DNA from: CBDDKZ01 sp965230415
Lineage (GTDB): Bacteria > Bacteroidota > Bacteroidia > Cytophagales > JAAEPT01
Length of the DNA stretch: 64,000 nt
Assembly (NCBI GenBank): GCA_965230415.1
Contig: CBDDKZ010000005.1
Span: 5,270,001-5,334,000 of the forward strand
Direction of reading: 5' to 3'
Below are positions 38,001-46,613 of the stretch, piece after piece. Position 1 is the stretch's first letter, and every line of letters starts with the position of its first letter. The notes below the pieces were generated by a model. The model had not been told where the DNA came from and did not search any database. It was given only the letters and a program-made list of their open reading frames with translations. A program made the translations under genes and the position numbers.

Positions 38001-41000
38001 CGAGCTGGAGCTCTAGCGGTGACGGAACCTTTAACCCCGATGCCAATGACCTCAACGCCATTTATACACCGGGCAATAATGATATGAATAATGGTGCAGT
38101 CACTTTAACCATTGTTGCCAACAGTTGTGATCAGGTTAGTGACCAGATGGATATTACCATTACACCGGCGCCAACGGTTGATGCAGGAAGCGATGTGACT
38201 GTCTGCCAGAACAATGCTGACACTACTTTAAATGGTTCTGTAACCGTTGCCACCGGTGGGATTTGGAGCACCAATGGTAACGGAAGCTTTTCACCAAGCA
38301 ACACCATACTCAATCCGACCTACATACCGGCTGCTACAGACACCTTAATTACCATTTATTTAACTTCTTTCGGAAATGGCGACTGCCTTGCCGAAACGGA
38401 CTCATTTCAATTGAGTATGATAGAAGCTCCTTTGGTTGATGCCGGATTAGATATCGACATTTGCGCAGGAACAACGCGGGTACCAATATCGGGAGACGTT
38501 TCAAATGGCACCACAACGGGAGTTTGGACAACTTCAGGCACAGGAGGTTTCGACCCAAGTGGAGTTGTATTGGACAATGACTACATAATGAGTGCTCAAG
38601 ATTCCATAAACCTGGGAGTAACACTCACATTAACATCAACAAATAACGGCCTCTGTAATGCAGTTTCGGATGATTTGATAATTACCATTACAGAATCCGG
38701 CACTGTGGATGCCGGTGTTGATCAATCAATCTGTGCCAACAATGCCACCGCAGTACTTAATGGTAACTTTACAGGGAATATCAGTCAAACGACCTGGACT
38801 ACCAGTGGCGACGGCTCCTTTGTTCCTTCTATAAACGACCTTACTGCCACTTATACCCCGGGAACCGCGGATTCACTGGCAGGAAACGTCACCATTACGC
38901 TCTCAGGTAACAGCTGTAACGCACCTACCGATGATCTGTTAATCACCATCACCACCGCACCATTTGTTGAAGCCGGCCCCGATCAGATTAATTGTGTGAC
39001 CGATTTGGATTTTGCCCTCGACGGTATTGTTGCCGGGGCCTCCAATAGCGGGCTATGGACCACTTCAGGAACAGGATCATTTATTCCTAGCGCTGATGTA
39101 CTGAATGCTACATACCTTGCCAGTGCCAACGACTCCATCTCGGGTGAAGTCACACTCACCTTAACCACTACCAATGTAGGAAACTGTATCGCATTATCTG
39201 ATAACCTGAGGGCAAGAATCACTACAGGTGGGGCAGCAAGCGCAGGTAATGATCAGGTTGTTTGTAGCAATAATGCCGATGTTCAACTTAACGGAAGCTT
39301 TTCTGGCGGAGCCACACAGGGAACATGGTCGACATCCGGTAATGGATCATTTACGCCTGATATCACCAACCCCTTCGCTCAATACATTCCTAGTACATTT
39401 GATCTGGCAACAGGCAATGTTACACTAACTTATACGGCCAATAGTTGCGACCTTGCTTCAGACGACATGGAAGTCACCTTCACTCCTGCCCCAAGTATTG
39501 AAGCCGGTGATAATCAAATCATATGCGCAAATAATGCCGATGTACCACTAAGTGCAACAGTAAATGTTTCGAGTGGCGTTTTATGGAGTGCTTCTGGCGG
39601 TGGATTTTTTAGTCCTAGTAATACAAGTCTTAATGCGACATATACGCCTACACAAAGTGAAATTGATGCCGGATCAACCAGCCTGTTTATAGTATCTACG
39701 GGTAATGGTGACTGTTTAGAAGTATCAGATTCATTAATAGTTAATTTTAGCGGTGCTCCTGTCGTTGATGCCGGAGAAGACCAGTCAATTTGTAAAGGAA
39801 TAACAAGTACTGTTTTGCAGGGACTGATTACCGTGGGCGCGGCCACCGGCAGCTGGTCTACCTCAGGTAGCGGATCGTTCATTCCAAATGACTCCGTTTT
39901 ATTTAATCAGTACCTATTTAGCCCCGCAGACACTGCTAATGGATTTGTAGATATCTTTCTGACCTCTACTAACAATGGAAACTGTATTCCGGTAACAGAT
40001 ACTATGCGTATCACTTTTGAAGACCAGGGGCAAGCCGATGCAGGCCCTGACCTAAGTGCTTGTGAAAATAATTTGCTTGTAACTATAGACGCTACCATTT
40101 CGGGTGGAGCAACTCAGGTAACCTGGTTAACATCGGGAGACGGAACTTTTAGCCCGGATGCTAATACCGTTGATGTTTCCTATATTCCGGGACCACAGGA
40201 TGAATCTAATGGCTTCGTGGCGCTGACTATGAATACCAACAGTTGTAACAGTGCTTCAGATGTGATGAACATTTCTATCACCCCTTCACCCGTTGTAGAT
40301 GCAGGCCCTGATCAGGTAAACTGTGTAAACGATCTTACATTTGATTTGGACGGTCAGGTGTTGGGAGCTTCTAACTCCGGTATCTGGACAAGTACAGGTA
40401 CGGGTACTTTCATTCCAAATGCCAATACACTTGATGCCACCTACCAGGCAAGTGCGAGCGATTCCATAGAAGGAAACATTCAATTAATATTAACCGCAAC
40501 AAACATTGGCAATTGTAGTGCTGTAAGTGACACCATAAATGTACGTATTACAACGGGCGGTAGTGCTAACGCAGGAAACGACCAGGTTGTATGTGACAAT
40601 AATTCAGCTATTCAGCTAAATGGACTGTTCAGCGGTGGGGCCAACCTTGCTGTCTGGTCTACAAGTGGCACGGGGTCTTTTACTCCTGACAACACAACAA
40701 TGAATGCCATTTATCATCCAAGTGCTTTTGACCTGGCCAGCGGAAATGTGCTCATCACACTTACGGCTAACAGTTGTGATTTAGCTTCAGACGATATGCT
40801 CGCCACCTTCACCGATGCACCTAGCGTTGATGCCGGTGAAAATACTTCGGTATGTTATAATAATCCTAATGTACAACTGGCAGCTACTGTGAACCTGGCA
40901 ACAGGTGTGAACTGGACCAGCAATGGTAGTGGTTCCTTCTCTCCCGGTTCGCTGGATCCCAATGCCACCTATATACCCGGACAGGAAGAATTAGACAACG

Positions 41001-43993
41001 GTACCTTCACATTATATGTTACATCAACAGGCAATGGGTCGTGTTTAGCAGTAAGCGACTCCATTATTATTGATGTTACCCCCGCACCTGAAGTTACAGC
41101 CGGTGAAGACTTCAATCAATGTGAAGATGATTCTATAATTACCTTGCAAGGACTTGTTTTGGGGGGAAGTATTACCGGTGAGTGGTCTACTGCCGGCACG
41201 GGTGTCTTCTTACAATCACCTTCGAGCTTATTTAATAATTATCAGGTAAGTAGCCAGGATACAACGAACCCCGACATCACATTTGTGTTGACGTCCACAA
41301 ATAACGGTAATTGCCTCGCCGCAACAGATACGATCGTGGTAACCTTCAGTCCGCTGGGCGCAGCAGATGCGGGTTTAGATCAGACGATATGTGCAACTGA
41401 TACTTTGTTGAATTTGAATGGTTCTTTGTCCGGAGGCGCGACACAGGCCAGCTGGTCAACATCCGGCGACGGTTATTTCTTGCCTTCAGCAGACATAGAA
41501 GACCCTGATTATGTATTAGGAGCAACGGATATTACAAACGGAACAGTAACTCTAACATTAAATACTAATAGTTGTAATTCAGCTTCAGACGATGTAATCA
41601 TGACTATCACCGCGGCACCAGTTGTAGATGCCGGTGCAGATCAGGTAAACTGTACCAACGATTTAACATTTGACCTCAACGGAGTAATAAGCGGTGCTTC
41701 GACCACCGGAGAATGGACAACACTGGGAAGTGGTAGCTTCTCTCCTTCAAACTCCGACCTGAACGCTATTTATACGGCCAGTGCAGCAGATTCGGCTGCA
41801 GGAGATTTCTTTTTGGTACTTACAGCAACCAATATTGGCTCGTGTGGCATAATAACAGACACTATTGATTTGAGAATTACCACTGCAGGTAGTGCAGATG
41901 CAGGTAACGATCAGGTAATTTGTGGTAACAATCCATCTGTACAGTTGAATGGAAGCTTCACCGGTGGAGCGAATGAAGGCACCTGGTCGACATCGGGAAC
42001 AGGTTCGTTTTCACCAAGTATAAACGACCTCAATGCTGCTTATGAACCGAGCAGTTTTGACCTTTCCCTGGGAAGCGTAGACATTACCTTAACAGTCAAT
42101 AGCTGCGACCTGGCCAGTGATGTTATGACAATTACCTTTACCGATGGCCCGGTAGCTGAAGCAGGAGAAAATGTTGCCGTCTGTGAAAACAATGCGCTTG
42201 TGGGCTTATCGGGAAGTGTTCAAATAGCAACGGGAGGCAACTGGACATCTTCGGGCACCGGTTCCTTTAACCCAAGCAATACAGATCTTAACACATCTTA
42301 TGTACCAAGTGAGGACGATATTGCAAACGGCGGAGTCACCATTTACCTTGAAACAACCGGAAACGGTAATTGTCTGAGCAGCACAGACTCTATGTTCGTA
42401 ACCTTCACTCCAAAACCAGACGTGGATGCAGGCCTCGACCAGAGCATATGTCTTTCTACCAGTACCGTTAATCTACAGGGTATCGTTACCGGTGGATCAA
42501 GTAGCGGACAATGGACGAGCCTGGGTGATGGCATCTTCTTTCCAAACGATGAAACACTATTAGGAGCATATATAGTAGGTACGGCCGATACCACTTCCGG
42601 ATCAGTAACGCTTATTTTGACTTCCACCAGTAATGGAAATTGTTTCGCGGAAGACGACACAATGCAAGTGAGTTTTGGCGATAACATATTCGTTAATGCC
42701 GGTGACGACGAGGAACTCTGTGCCAACAATCTGTCGACACAGCTGAACGGCTTTATTTCAGGGGGATCGAACGAAGGTATTTGGAGTACTTCCGTAGGTT
42801 CGGGTACATTTACCCCTGATGTCAATACACTTGATGCCAGTTACCAATTCAGCAGTGCTGATTCACTGGTAGGCTTTGTAAGTTTGATTTTAACATCGAC
42901 TAATAATGGAGGATGTCTTCCCGGAAGAGATACCCTTACATTGTCCATTGCCCCAATTCATGAAGTCAATGCAGGCCCAGACCGTACATTATGTCCGGAA
43001 GCGATAGGTGTAGACCTCTCTCCTACTATAACAAATGCCACAGCTATAAACTGGACAAGCCTGGGTACCGGTACTTTTACCCCCAATGATCAAACGCTTA
43101 ATGCAACATACACTTTTACCGACCAGGACCGCTCTAATGGCAGTGTAAATCTAGTGCTAACATCATCTGGTAATAGTGCTTGTTATGAGGTATATGATAC
43201 GATTAATATTTCACTTTCAAATCCGCTGGTAGCGAACTTCGTATTCAACGGAACCTGCTTCGGTGATGTAGTACAGTTTACAGACAGCTCGGTGGTTTTG
43301 GATGGCGAAATAGCTACATATACCTGGGATTTTGGAGACGGTGCCAATTCAAACTCTCAAAATCCGGAACATTCCTATGGCATTATCAATACTTACGATG
43401 TTTCATTGAAAATAGAAGGTACGCTTGGGTGCTCAGATAGCATTACAAAATCCGTGACCATTGATCCAATTCCTCAGGCCGGTTTTAGTCACAATTCTAC
43501 AAGTTATGTGATTAATAATACCATAAACTTCATTGATGAATCGAGCTCAGCCAGTTCTTACCTTTACATTTTTGGCACAGGGCTGGACTCCACTGATGAA
43601 GCTAACCCTCAATACATTTATACCGAATCTGGCTCTTACATAGTATCTCAATATGTTACAAATGAGGCAGGTTGTAGCGACTCCACTACCTTGGATATAG
43701 TTATTGGTGAGGATGAGATCTACCCTCCATTGTTACCGTCGGCATTTACACCAAACGGGGATAATAACAACGACATTTTAACTATCAAGGGCGGTCCATT
43801 CTCATCTGTCGACTTTAGGGTCTACAATGAATGGGGAGAACTAATATTCCGAACAGAAGACCCGGATGTCGGTTGGGATGGTTCACACGATGGAAAAGAA
43901 CAACCAAATGGCACCTATTTGTATACAGTTACGGCTGTTACTATTGATAACAAGGAATATAAAATTACCGGAGATATTACGATTATAAGATAA
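32036..43993 (+). CDS. Giant repetitive T9SS type B adhesin (SprB-like)
   Basis: 3985 residues. Signal peptide (1-21, NVNAQIG). Residues about 22-455 resemble the IgGFc-binding-type N-domain (GRDFWFAAPD start, ATEDNTTIWIFPSQD, SSDKPIAVTYSDDS). Residues 458-3733 are 37 tandem repeats of 86-91 residues with the frame xAGxDQxxCxNNxxVxLNG ... SGxGxFxPxxxxLNATYxP ... NGNCxxVSD. Two PKD-like domains (3734-3896, YTWDFGDG) follow, then the T9SS type B gliding-associated C-domain (about 3897-3985, SAFTPNGDNNND, ending TGDITIIR). Cell-surface adhesin, plausibly for gliding or attachment like SprB of Flavobacterium, and paired with a PorP/SprF gene that overlaps its stop. Each repeat keeps two Cys about 65-70 residues apart, except a class ending NSC. 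Very Thr/Asn/Ser-rich. Confidence 0.92.
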   Translation: MKKYYILILLVCLIQQNVNAQIGRDFWFAAPDVSDSHDGTRLNQYFRFAAFGNDANVRIYQPNNPTTGLDSSFTVTANSLFSIQTLAFQNEIESGPWDQVLNTGIKIEADTDITVYYEVATPNNPDIFALKANNALGNEFYIPFQNIWNNQPITDQGYAQFNIIATEDNTTIWIFPSQDLFNHSAGIPYSITLNSGEVYTGRSLSTSGALKPSGTVISSDKPIAVTYSDDSVRPQPTGSFGCFDIYGDQLVPTNVIGQEYILNSNGNNFGPEELAVIVATENFTTIDRNGAFETVLFAGQTYIDTISDAESSVYYAADKPIYVIQITGFGCEMGSAILPPLNCAGSDQVSFARSPDPCGGCNLDFFLSILVRTGAEGDFELDGDPTLIQAADFTVVPGTGGEWMAMFQSYSEAEIAEGAAHQVTNSSDVFSLGVVNGNVTGGTRFGYFSLFQSDIFITAGNDITTCSGNDVTLSGTVSGAVNTGLWTTVNGTGTFDDDTDLGTTYRPSVSDYALGSITMVLESTGKCFAEYDTMTINFTPAPTIDVGNAQTLCENNADVTLAATITVAAGIQWTAGSGSFSPNNTSLNATYTPTSSEINSGSMQIYATTTGMGDCAAVSDTFDITFVDAPIVDAGGPYSSCANDADINLSGSIVTYQGFGQGIWSNTTGAYTPGATALGAIYSPSAAEISAGIVTIRLESTNNGICNAEFDTANITIAEAPVVSAGSDQSLCANNPEVSLNGSFSNATGVIWSGGAGTFNPDNTTPNATYTPTAGEITNGTVVLTLTTTGNGLCMEETSDVTITFTPAPTAEAGPNQTVCANNSAVSLNGSVTVALNGSWSGGNGSYSPGNNFLSTTYSPSATEITNGTVRLYLTSTDNGNCLEVVDSIDITIESAPVVNIGGPYTSCANNPDVALSATVITSSGFGTGDWTTGAGTYTPGRSALNAVYTPTVTEVNNGVVTLTLVSTNNGTCNAVSDITTLTIIDAPTASAGSDQILCSNNPDAQLNGNASNYDSIVWTGGLGSFSPDPHTLNAVYTPTQSELLLGSVNLTLTVIGQSASCSNATDDMRISFTAAPTVDAGPNQTVCENNEEVTLNGSFTIAGGVEWTNWNGTWVTGDEFTVNSTYRPSAGEISSGQVILYLNTINNGNCVAVSDSIIVTIDPAPTVNAGLDDTSCVNNATITLAATFSGAGGISWTGNGTFIPNIFDPNATYTPTTAEIAAGIASIDITTTANGNCNAVNDNLILTIEPAPSINAGNDQTLCANNASASLTATQTGASGVSWSGGLGLFGTPNLASTTYEPAQNEINSGFVDLIATTTGNGNCSAVSDTIRLNFTAAPTVDAGLPLTVCGNNADATLSATSTIAAGIQWSGNGVFSPNVTSPNIIYTPSSAEITNGTATVYIQTTGNGNCTVVTDSVIITITSAPTVEAGTNLASCENNPSVTLSGSFTGAGGIQWSNGSGTFIPSIFDPNAEYVPSSGEISTGVVNLILTTTGNGLCNAVSDIVQVNINPAPTANAGNDQVLCGNNADVSLNGAITLASGAIWSGGLGTFTPNNTSLITTYTPTAQEITNGSVTLTLTTTGNDNCLPVSDDVIITFTDAPLVNAGLDQSVCTNNPNVTLEGGVTVATGAEWLGGTGSFTPNNTTLNAIYTPTAAEISTGSLTLTLRSTGNGQCTAVEDSMIIIFTPEPFVEAGPDQTVCVDELDVALSGFISGATSTGQWSSSGNGLFIPTINDLNATYRVSSNDSLLGSVTMTLTSTNNGNCLAEQDFMTITITTAGVASAGVDQTVCANDATIQLNGGVTGGALSGTWISSGDGVFVPNNSTLNATYIPGSQDIANGGANFTLTANSCNLAQDNMVLVITPAPVVDAGTDQLVCVDDLTIALDGQVSGATTTGLWSIINGSGNFSPNTSTLDADYIASSTDSINGSITLLLEATSIGNCLPVSDTLIINILPGGVVSAGNDQTVCANDAAVQLSGTIGGGALSASWSSSGDGTFNPDANDLNAIYTPGNNDMNNGAVTLTIVANSCDQVSDQMDITITPAPTVDAGSDVTVCQNNADTTLNGSVTVATGGIWSTNGNGSFSPSNTILNPTYIPAATDTLITIYLTSFGNGDCLAETDSFQLSMIEAPLVDAGLDIDICAGTTRVPISGDVSNGTTTGVWTTSGTGGFDPSGVVLDNDYIMSAQDSINLGVTLTLTSTNNGLCNAVSDDLIITITESGTVDAGVDQSICANNATAVLNGNFTGNISQTTWTTSGDGSFVPSINDLTATYTPGTADSLAGNVTITLSGNSCNAPTDDLLITITTAPFVEAGPDQINCVTDLDFALDGIVAGASNSGLWTTSGTGSFIPSADVLNATYLASANDSISGEVTLTLTTTNVGNCIALSDNLRARITTGGAASAGNDQVVCSNNADVQLNGSFSGGATQGTWSTSGNGSFTPDITNPFAQYIPSTFDLATGNVTLTYTANSCDLASDDMEVTFTPAPSIEAGDNQIICANNADVPLSATVNVSSGVLWSASGGGFFSPSNTSLNATYTPTQSEIDAGSTSLFIVSTGNGDCLEVSDSLIVNFSGAPVVDAGEDQSICKGITSTVLQGLITVGAATGSWSTSGSGSFIPNDSVLFNQYLFSPADTANGFVDIFLTSTNNGNCIPVTDTMRITFEDQGQADAGPDLSACENNLLVTIDATISGGATQVTWLTSGDGTFSPDANTVDVSYIPGPQDESNGFVALTMNTNSCNSASDVMNISITPSPVVDAGPDQVNCVNDLTFDLDGQVLGASNSGIWTSTGTGTFIPNANTLDATYQASASDSIEGNIQLILTATNIGNCSAVSDTINVRITTGGSANAGNDQVVCDNNSAIQLNGLFSGGANLAVWSTSGTGSFTPDNTTMNAIYHPSAFDLASGNVLITLTANSCDLASDDMLATFTDAPSVDAGENTSVCYNNPNVQLAATVNLATGVNWTSNGSGSFSPGSLDPNATYIPGQEELDNGTFTLYVTSTGNGSCLAVSDSIIIDVTPAPEVTAGEDFNQCEDDSIITLQGLVLGGSITGEWSTAGTGVFLQSPSSLFNNYQVSSQDTTNPDITFVLTSTNNGNCLAATDTIVVTFSPLGAADAGLDQTICATDTLLNLNGSLSGGATQASWSTSGDGYFLPSADIEDPDYVLGATDITNGTVTLTLNTNSCNSASDDVIMTITAAPVVDAGADQVNCTNDLTFDLNGVISGASTTGEWTTLGSGSFSPSNSDLNAIYTASAADSAAGDFFLVLTATNIGSCGIITDTIDLRITTAGSADAGNDQVICGNNPSVQLNGSFTGGANEGTWSTSGTGSFSPSINDLNAAYEPSSFDLSLGSVDITLTVNSCDLASDVMTITFTDGPVAEAGENVAVCENNALVGLSGSVQIATGGNWTSSGTGSFNPSNTDLNTSYVPSEDDIANGGVTIYLETTGNGNCLSSTDSMFVTFTPKPDVDAGLDQSICLSTSTVNLQGIVTGGSSSGQWTSLGDGIFFPNDETLLGAYIVGTADTTSGSVTLILTSTSNGNCFAEDDTMQVSFGDNIFVNAGDDEELCANNLSTQLNGFISGGSNEGIWSTSVGSGTFTPDVNTLDASYQFSSADSLVGFVSLILTSTNNGGCLPGRDTLTLSIAPIHEVNAGPDRTLCPEAIGVDLSPTITNATAINWTSLGTGTFTPNDQTLNATYTFTDQDRSNGSVNLVLTSSGNSACYEVYDTINISLSNPLVANFVFNGTCFGDVVQFTDSSVVLDGEIATYTWDFGDGANSNSQNPEHSYGIINTYDVSLKIEGTLGCSDSITKSVTIDPIPQAGFSHNSTSYVINNTINFIDESSSASSYLYIFGTGLDSTDEANPQYIYTESGSYIVSQYVTNEAGCSDSTTLDIVIGEDEIYPPLLPSAFTPNGDNNNDILTIKGGPFSSVDFRVYNEWGELIFRTEDPDVGWDGSHDGKEQPNGTYLYTVTAVTIDNKEYKITGDITIIR
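33407..43234 (+). repeat. 37 tandem ~88-residue adhesin repeats
   Basis: Counted by eye from the recurrent AGxDQ-type start and WSxxGxGxF core. Repeats 1-14 are of one general class; from repeat 15 on several classes alternate. Two early repeats (3 and 6) use AGGPYxSCAN/IGGPYTSCAN instead of AGxDQ and are about 30 bases apart in pattern only, suggesting an older duplication of a three-repeat block. Confidence 0.85.
37115..42424 (+). repeat. Higher-order repeat: four blocks of five adhesin repeats
   Basis: Blocks at 37115-38437 (441 codons), 38438-39766, 39767-41095 and 41096-42424 (443 codons each). Each block has the same order of five repeat classes: A, a class ending NSCN, a class with DLTFDLDG-type and ending in a Gly/Ala linker, a class ending NSCDLASD, and a class with AT-V-x-x-ATG and STGNG. 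A fifth block starts at 42425 and is cut after its first repeat. Confidence 0.8.
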
Positions 43994-44994
43994 TGAAAAG
44001 ATTTATAAAAATTATTTTGACCTTCTCCTTTGTGTCTTGTGTCTGTTTGAAAACAGCGTCAGCGCAAGATTTTCACACGGCACATATTAATGCTTCACCT
44101 ATCACGCTGAACCCTGCACACACAGGTGTTTTTGATCATGGAGATTTGAGGGCTGTTGCGCAATTCAGAAGCCAGTGGGCATCTGTAGCAAACAAATTCA
44201 TTACAAGTGCTTTTGCATTCGATATGCCGTTTAAAGAGCGATGGGGACTTGGTGGCTACATTATTAACAATGATGCCTCAAAGTTGTTTAACACATTCAA
44301 TATGGTTGTGGGTGCGTCTTATAACGTGATGGAGCCGAGCAATGAAAAGCATCAGCTCACCTGTGGAATACAAGTCGGTGTTATACATAAGAAAATTGAC
44401 ATTGATGAATACGTTTTTGACAACCAATATAGCTTTGGGACATTCAACACCTATTTACCCAGTGGCGAAAATATCGATCAGGCCACACGCATGCTACCTG
44501 ACCTCAACTTTGGGATTTTATATCGGATGATTGATTACCATAAGACATTTCAGCCCTATGCCGGAGGGTCCATCTTTCATCTTTTGAACCCTAAAGAAGG
44601 TTTTATTGACAACGACGATGCACGGCTTCCACTTAAGTGGGTAGCACAAGGAGGAAGTAAAATAAACATTGAAGAATTTACCATCGATCCTAAATTCTTG
44701 TTCATGTACCAAAGAAATGCTATGGAGTTGAACTTCGGTTTTAATGCTTCTTATACGATTGAAAGTGCCAACATTGATATTCTTACCGGGTTCTTTTACC
44801 GCTGGGAAGATGCCTTAATACCGATGTTAGGTATCAACTATTACGATATGGTATTCCAAATGAGCTATGACATAAATGTCTCCGATCTTAATGTTTACTC
44901 ACAAGGAAGAGGTGGAATTGAATTCTCTATCATGTTCACCGGATTTACCAGAGGTGGTGATGGCGCTCACTTTGCACACCCAAGACCTCTATAG
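43993..44994 (+). CDS. PorP/SprF-family outer-membrane partner of the adhesin
   Basis: 333 residues. Signal peptide (1-24, ASAQDFH) and a barrel of the PorP/SprF family: HINASPITLNPAHTGVF at the N-terminus, WGLGGYIINNDAS, LPDLNFGILYRM, and the C-terminal GGIEFSIMFTG. SprF-type proteins are needed to secrete or attach type B T9SS cargo. The ATG shares a base with the adhesin stop (TAATG), so the two are translationally coupled and almost certainly cargo and dedicated partner. Confidence 0.92.
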   Translation: MKRFIKIILTFSFVSCVCLKTASAQDFHTAHINASPITLNPAHTGVFDHGDLRAVAQFRSQWASVANKFITSAFAFDMPFKERWGLGGYIINNDASKLFNTFNMVVGASYNVMEPSNEKHQLTCGIQVGVIHKKIDIDEYVFDNQYSFGTFNTYLPSGENIDQATRMLPDLNFGILYRMIDYHKTFQPYAGGSIFHLLNPKEGFIDNDDARLPLKWVAQGGSKINIEEFTIDPKFLFMYQRNAMELNFGFNASYTIESANIDILTGFFYRWEDALIPMLGINYYDMVFQMSYDINVSDLNVYSQGRGGIEFSIMFTGFTRGGDGAHFAHPRPL

Positions 44995-44998
44995 GTAA

Positions 44999-45574
44999 TT
45001 ATTTCCAAAAGTCAATTCCAACAAGCTCAGACACCCAGAGATTGTATTGTTTTTCGGAGGGATGAAGCTGGTCTTTGGTCAATAAGGAAAGGTCTGTTTC
45101 ATCTGTCCTGGAAATTTTTGTTATATCAATGAACACACAGTTATGCTTATAAGCCAGTGATTGAGCGATCTTATTAAAAAGGTCAACTTTTTCACTTATT
45201 CCTTTTTTATTACCTGCTCCGAATGGTGTATAGCCATAATCTGGTATTGACAATACCATCACATTGACACTTCCGGCCTTTGCAAAACGGACAAGTGCAT
45301 TCAGATCTTCTTCGTATTCTTTGAGCGCTCTTCCCTGGTAAATATTATTGGCTCCAATTAAGAGGCTAATCACATCATAAGATTCAGCAGGAGCTAAGAC
45401 ATCCAACTCGTTCAGTAAGTCACCACTTGTCCATCCGGTTTTAGCAACTACCTTTACTTCCAACTTCAAATCATACAATTTCCTCAGTGTTGATTGAAGC
45501 AAGTAAGGCCAACTCTCCGCAGTCAATACTCCTTCGCCAATAGTATATGAATCTCCAAGAGCTAATAGTTTCAT
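44999..45574 (-). CDS. SGNH/GDSL hydrolase
   Basis: 191 residues, no signal peptide. Block I LALGDSYTIGEG carries the nucleophile Ser9, block III LIGANN, and block V DQLHPSEKQY the Asp/His pair: complete SGNH catalytic set. Likely esterase or lipase on small acyl substrates in the cytosol. It lies 8 bp behind the EEP nuclease gene and probably shares its transcript. Confidence 0.88.
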   Translation of the reverse strand: MKLLALGDSYTIGEGVLTAESWPYLLQSTLRKLYDLKLEVKVVAKTGWTSGDLLNELDVLAPAESYDVISLLIGANNIYQGRALKEYEEDLNALVRFAKAGSVNVMVLSIPDYGYTPFGAGNKKGISEKVDLFNKIAQSLAYKHNCVFIDITKISRTDETDLSLLTKDQLHPSEKQYNLWVSELVGIDFWK

Positions 45575-45582
45575 GTTTGTAC

Positions 45583-46548
45583 TTAAAATTTTAGTTCTAC
45601 TTTAACGGGCAAATGATCGCTATACCCTCCAATGTATTCCAATCCTTTGAAAGACCTAAAAGGCTTATTGCCACCATAGTCTTTATCAATAGTAAACAGC
45701 CAGCCTTCCTCCAAAACTGCCATACTTACAAAGTTTTCATCCAACACTCCTTTACTTACCAAAAATTGATCGAAAACATTCCACTTCCCCCGATATTTGA
45801 GCGTTCCCCGACTCATTCCATCCATCAGGTTTATAAGCTCTTTTTGTTTCAACATCTGCAAACTTGTATCTGCCGGACTGTCGTTAAAATCTCCTGTTAC
45901 GATAAACTTTCGTTTAGGCGCTGTTTTCATTTCGGTTTCGAGTACATCCAAAAGTACGTTAGACGTCTTTATACGTTTAATTTCGGACTTTTTTCGCCCC
46001 CCTCTTCTGGACGGCCAATGATTCACGACAAACAGACAGGTGTCTCTGTTTACTTGCACCCGCGCAGCTAATATGTCTCTTGTTCTAAATCTGCCATCAA
46101 GTGAGTCTCTAACCTCCCAAAACATCGATTCTATTACTTTAACCCTGTTTTTCTTATATAAAACGGCCACATCTATACCTCTTACATCTCTGGATTCTTT
46201 ATGAATTATCCCATAATCAAACTTGTTTAAGTTTGTCTGCTCAACAAGGTCTTCAAGCACCTGCCTGCTTTCAATCTCCGCTAAGCCTATCAAATCTGGC
46301 CCCTCCCATTCGTTCAATGCCAATATAACTCTCGCCACCTGGTACAATTTGTGCTGGTATTGTACCGTTGTCCATTGCCTTCTGCCGCCAGGTAAAAATT
46401 CGTTATCGGAAGTATGCGGGTTATCTATGGTGTCAAAAAGGTTCTCAACATTATAAAAAGCAAAACTAAAAGACCGCTGTTTTGTCTTTTGGCAAAACAC
46501 GGAACTATGAAGAACTATTAAAAGCACAATTAGACTAAACCTATTCAT
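45583..46548 (-). CDS. Exported endonuclease/exonuclease/phosphatase-family protein
   Basis: 321 residues. Signal peptide (1-19, SVFCQ). EEP fold motifs: FYNVENLFD, LIGLAEIESRQVLE, VVNHWPSR, VTGDFND, and YSDHLPVKVEL, i.e. the metal-binding Glu, catalytic Asp/His and final Asp-His. Probably secreted DNase or sugar-phosphate phosphatase of the periplasm; substrate cannot be set. The SGNH hydrolase follows in the same operon; the plus-strand operon at 46614 diverges from it. Confidence 0.88.
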   Translation of the reverse strand: MNRFSLIVLLIVLHSSVFCQKTKQRSFSFAFYNVENLFDTIDNPHTSDNEFLPGGRRQWTTVQYQHKLYQVARVILALNEWEGPDLIGLAEIESRQVLEDLVEQTNLNKFDYGIIHKESRDVRGIDVAVLYKKNRVKVIESMFWEVRDSLDGRFRTRDILAARVQVNRDTCLFVVNHWPSRRGGRKKSEIKRIKTSNVLLDVLETEMKTAPKRKFIVTGDFNDSPADTSLQMLKQKELINLMDGMSRGTLKYRGKWNVFDQFLVSKGVLDENFVSMAVLEEGWLFTIDKDYGGNKPFRSFKGLEYIGGYSDHLPVKVELKF

Positions 46549-46613
46549 AAACTAAAAATAAGAACAAAGAATAGAGTTTAATAACCTATTACTTTTTAAT
46601 CGAACCATATAAC

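Noticed and set aside
42343..42825. 160-codon antisense ORF inside the adhesin, with several others (e.g. 34000-34335, 36739-36987, 39514-39882)
   Set aside because: They recur at equal positions of the repeats and reflect Ser/Thr/Asn codon bias of the sense gene, with no motif of their own.
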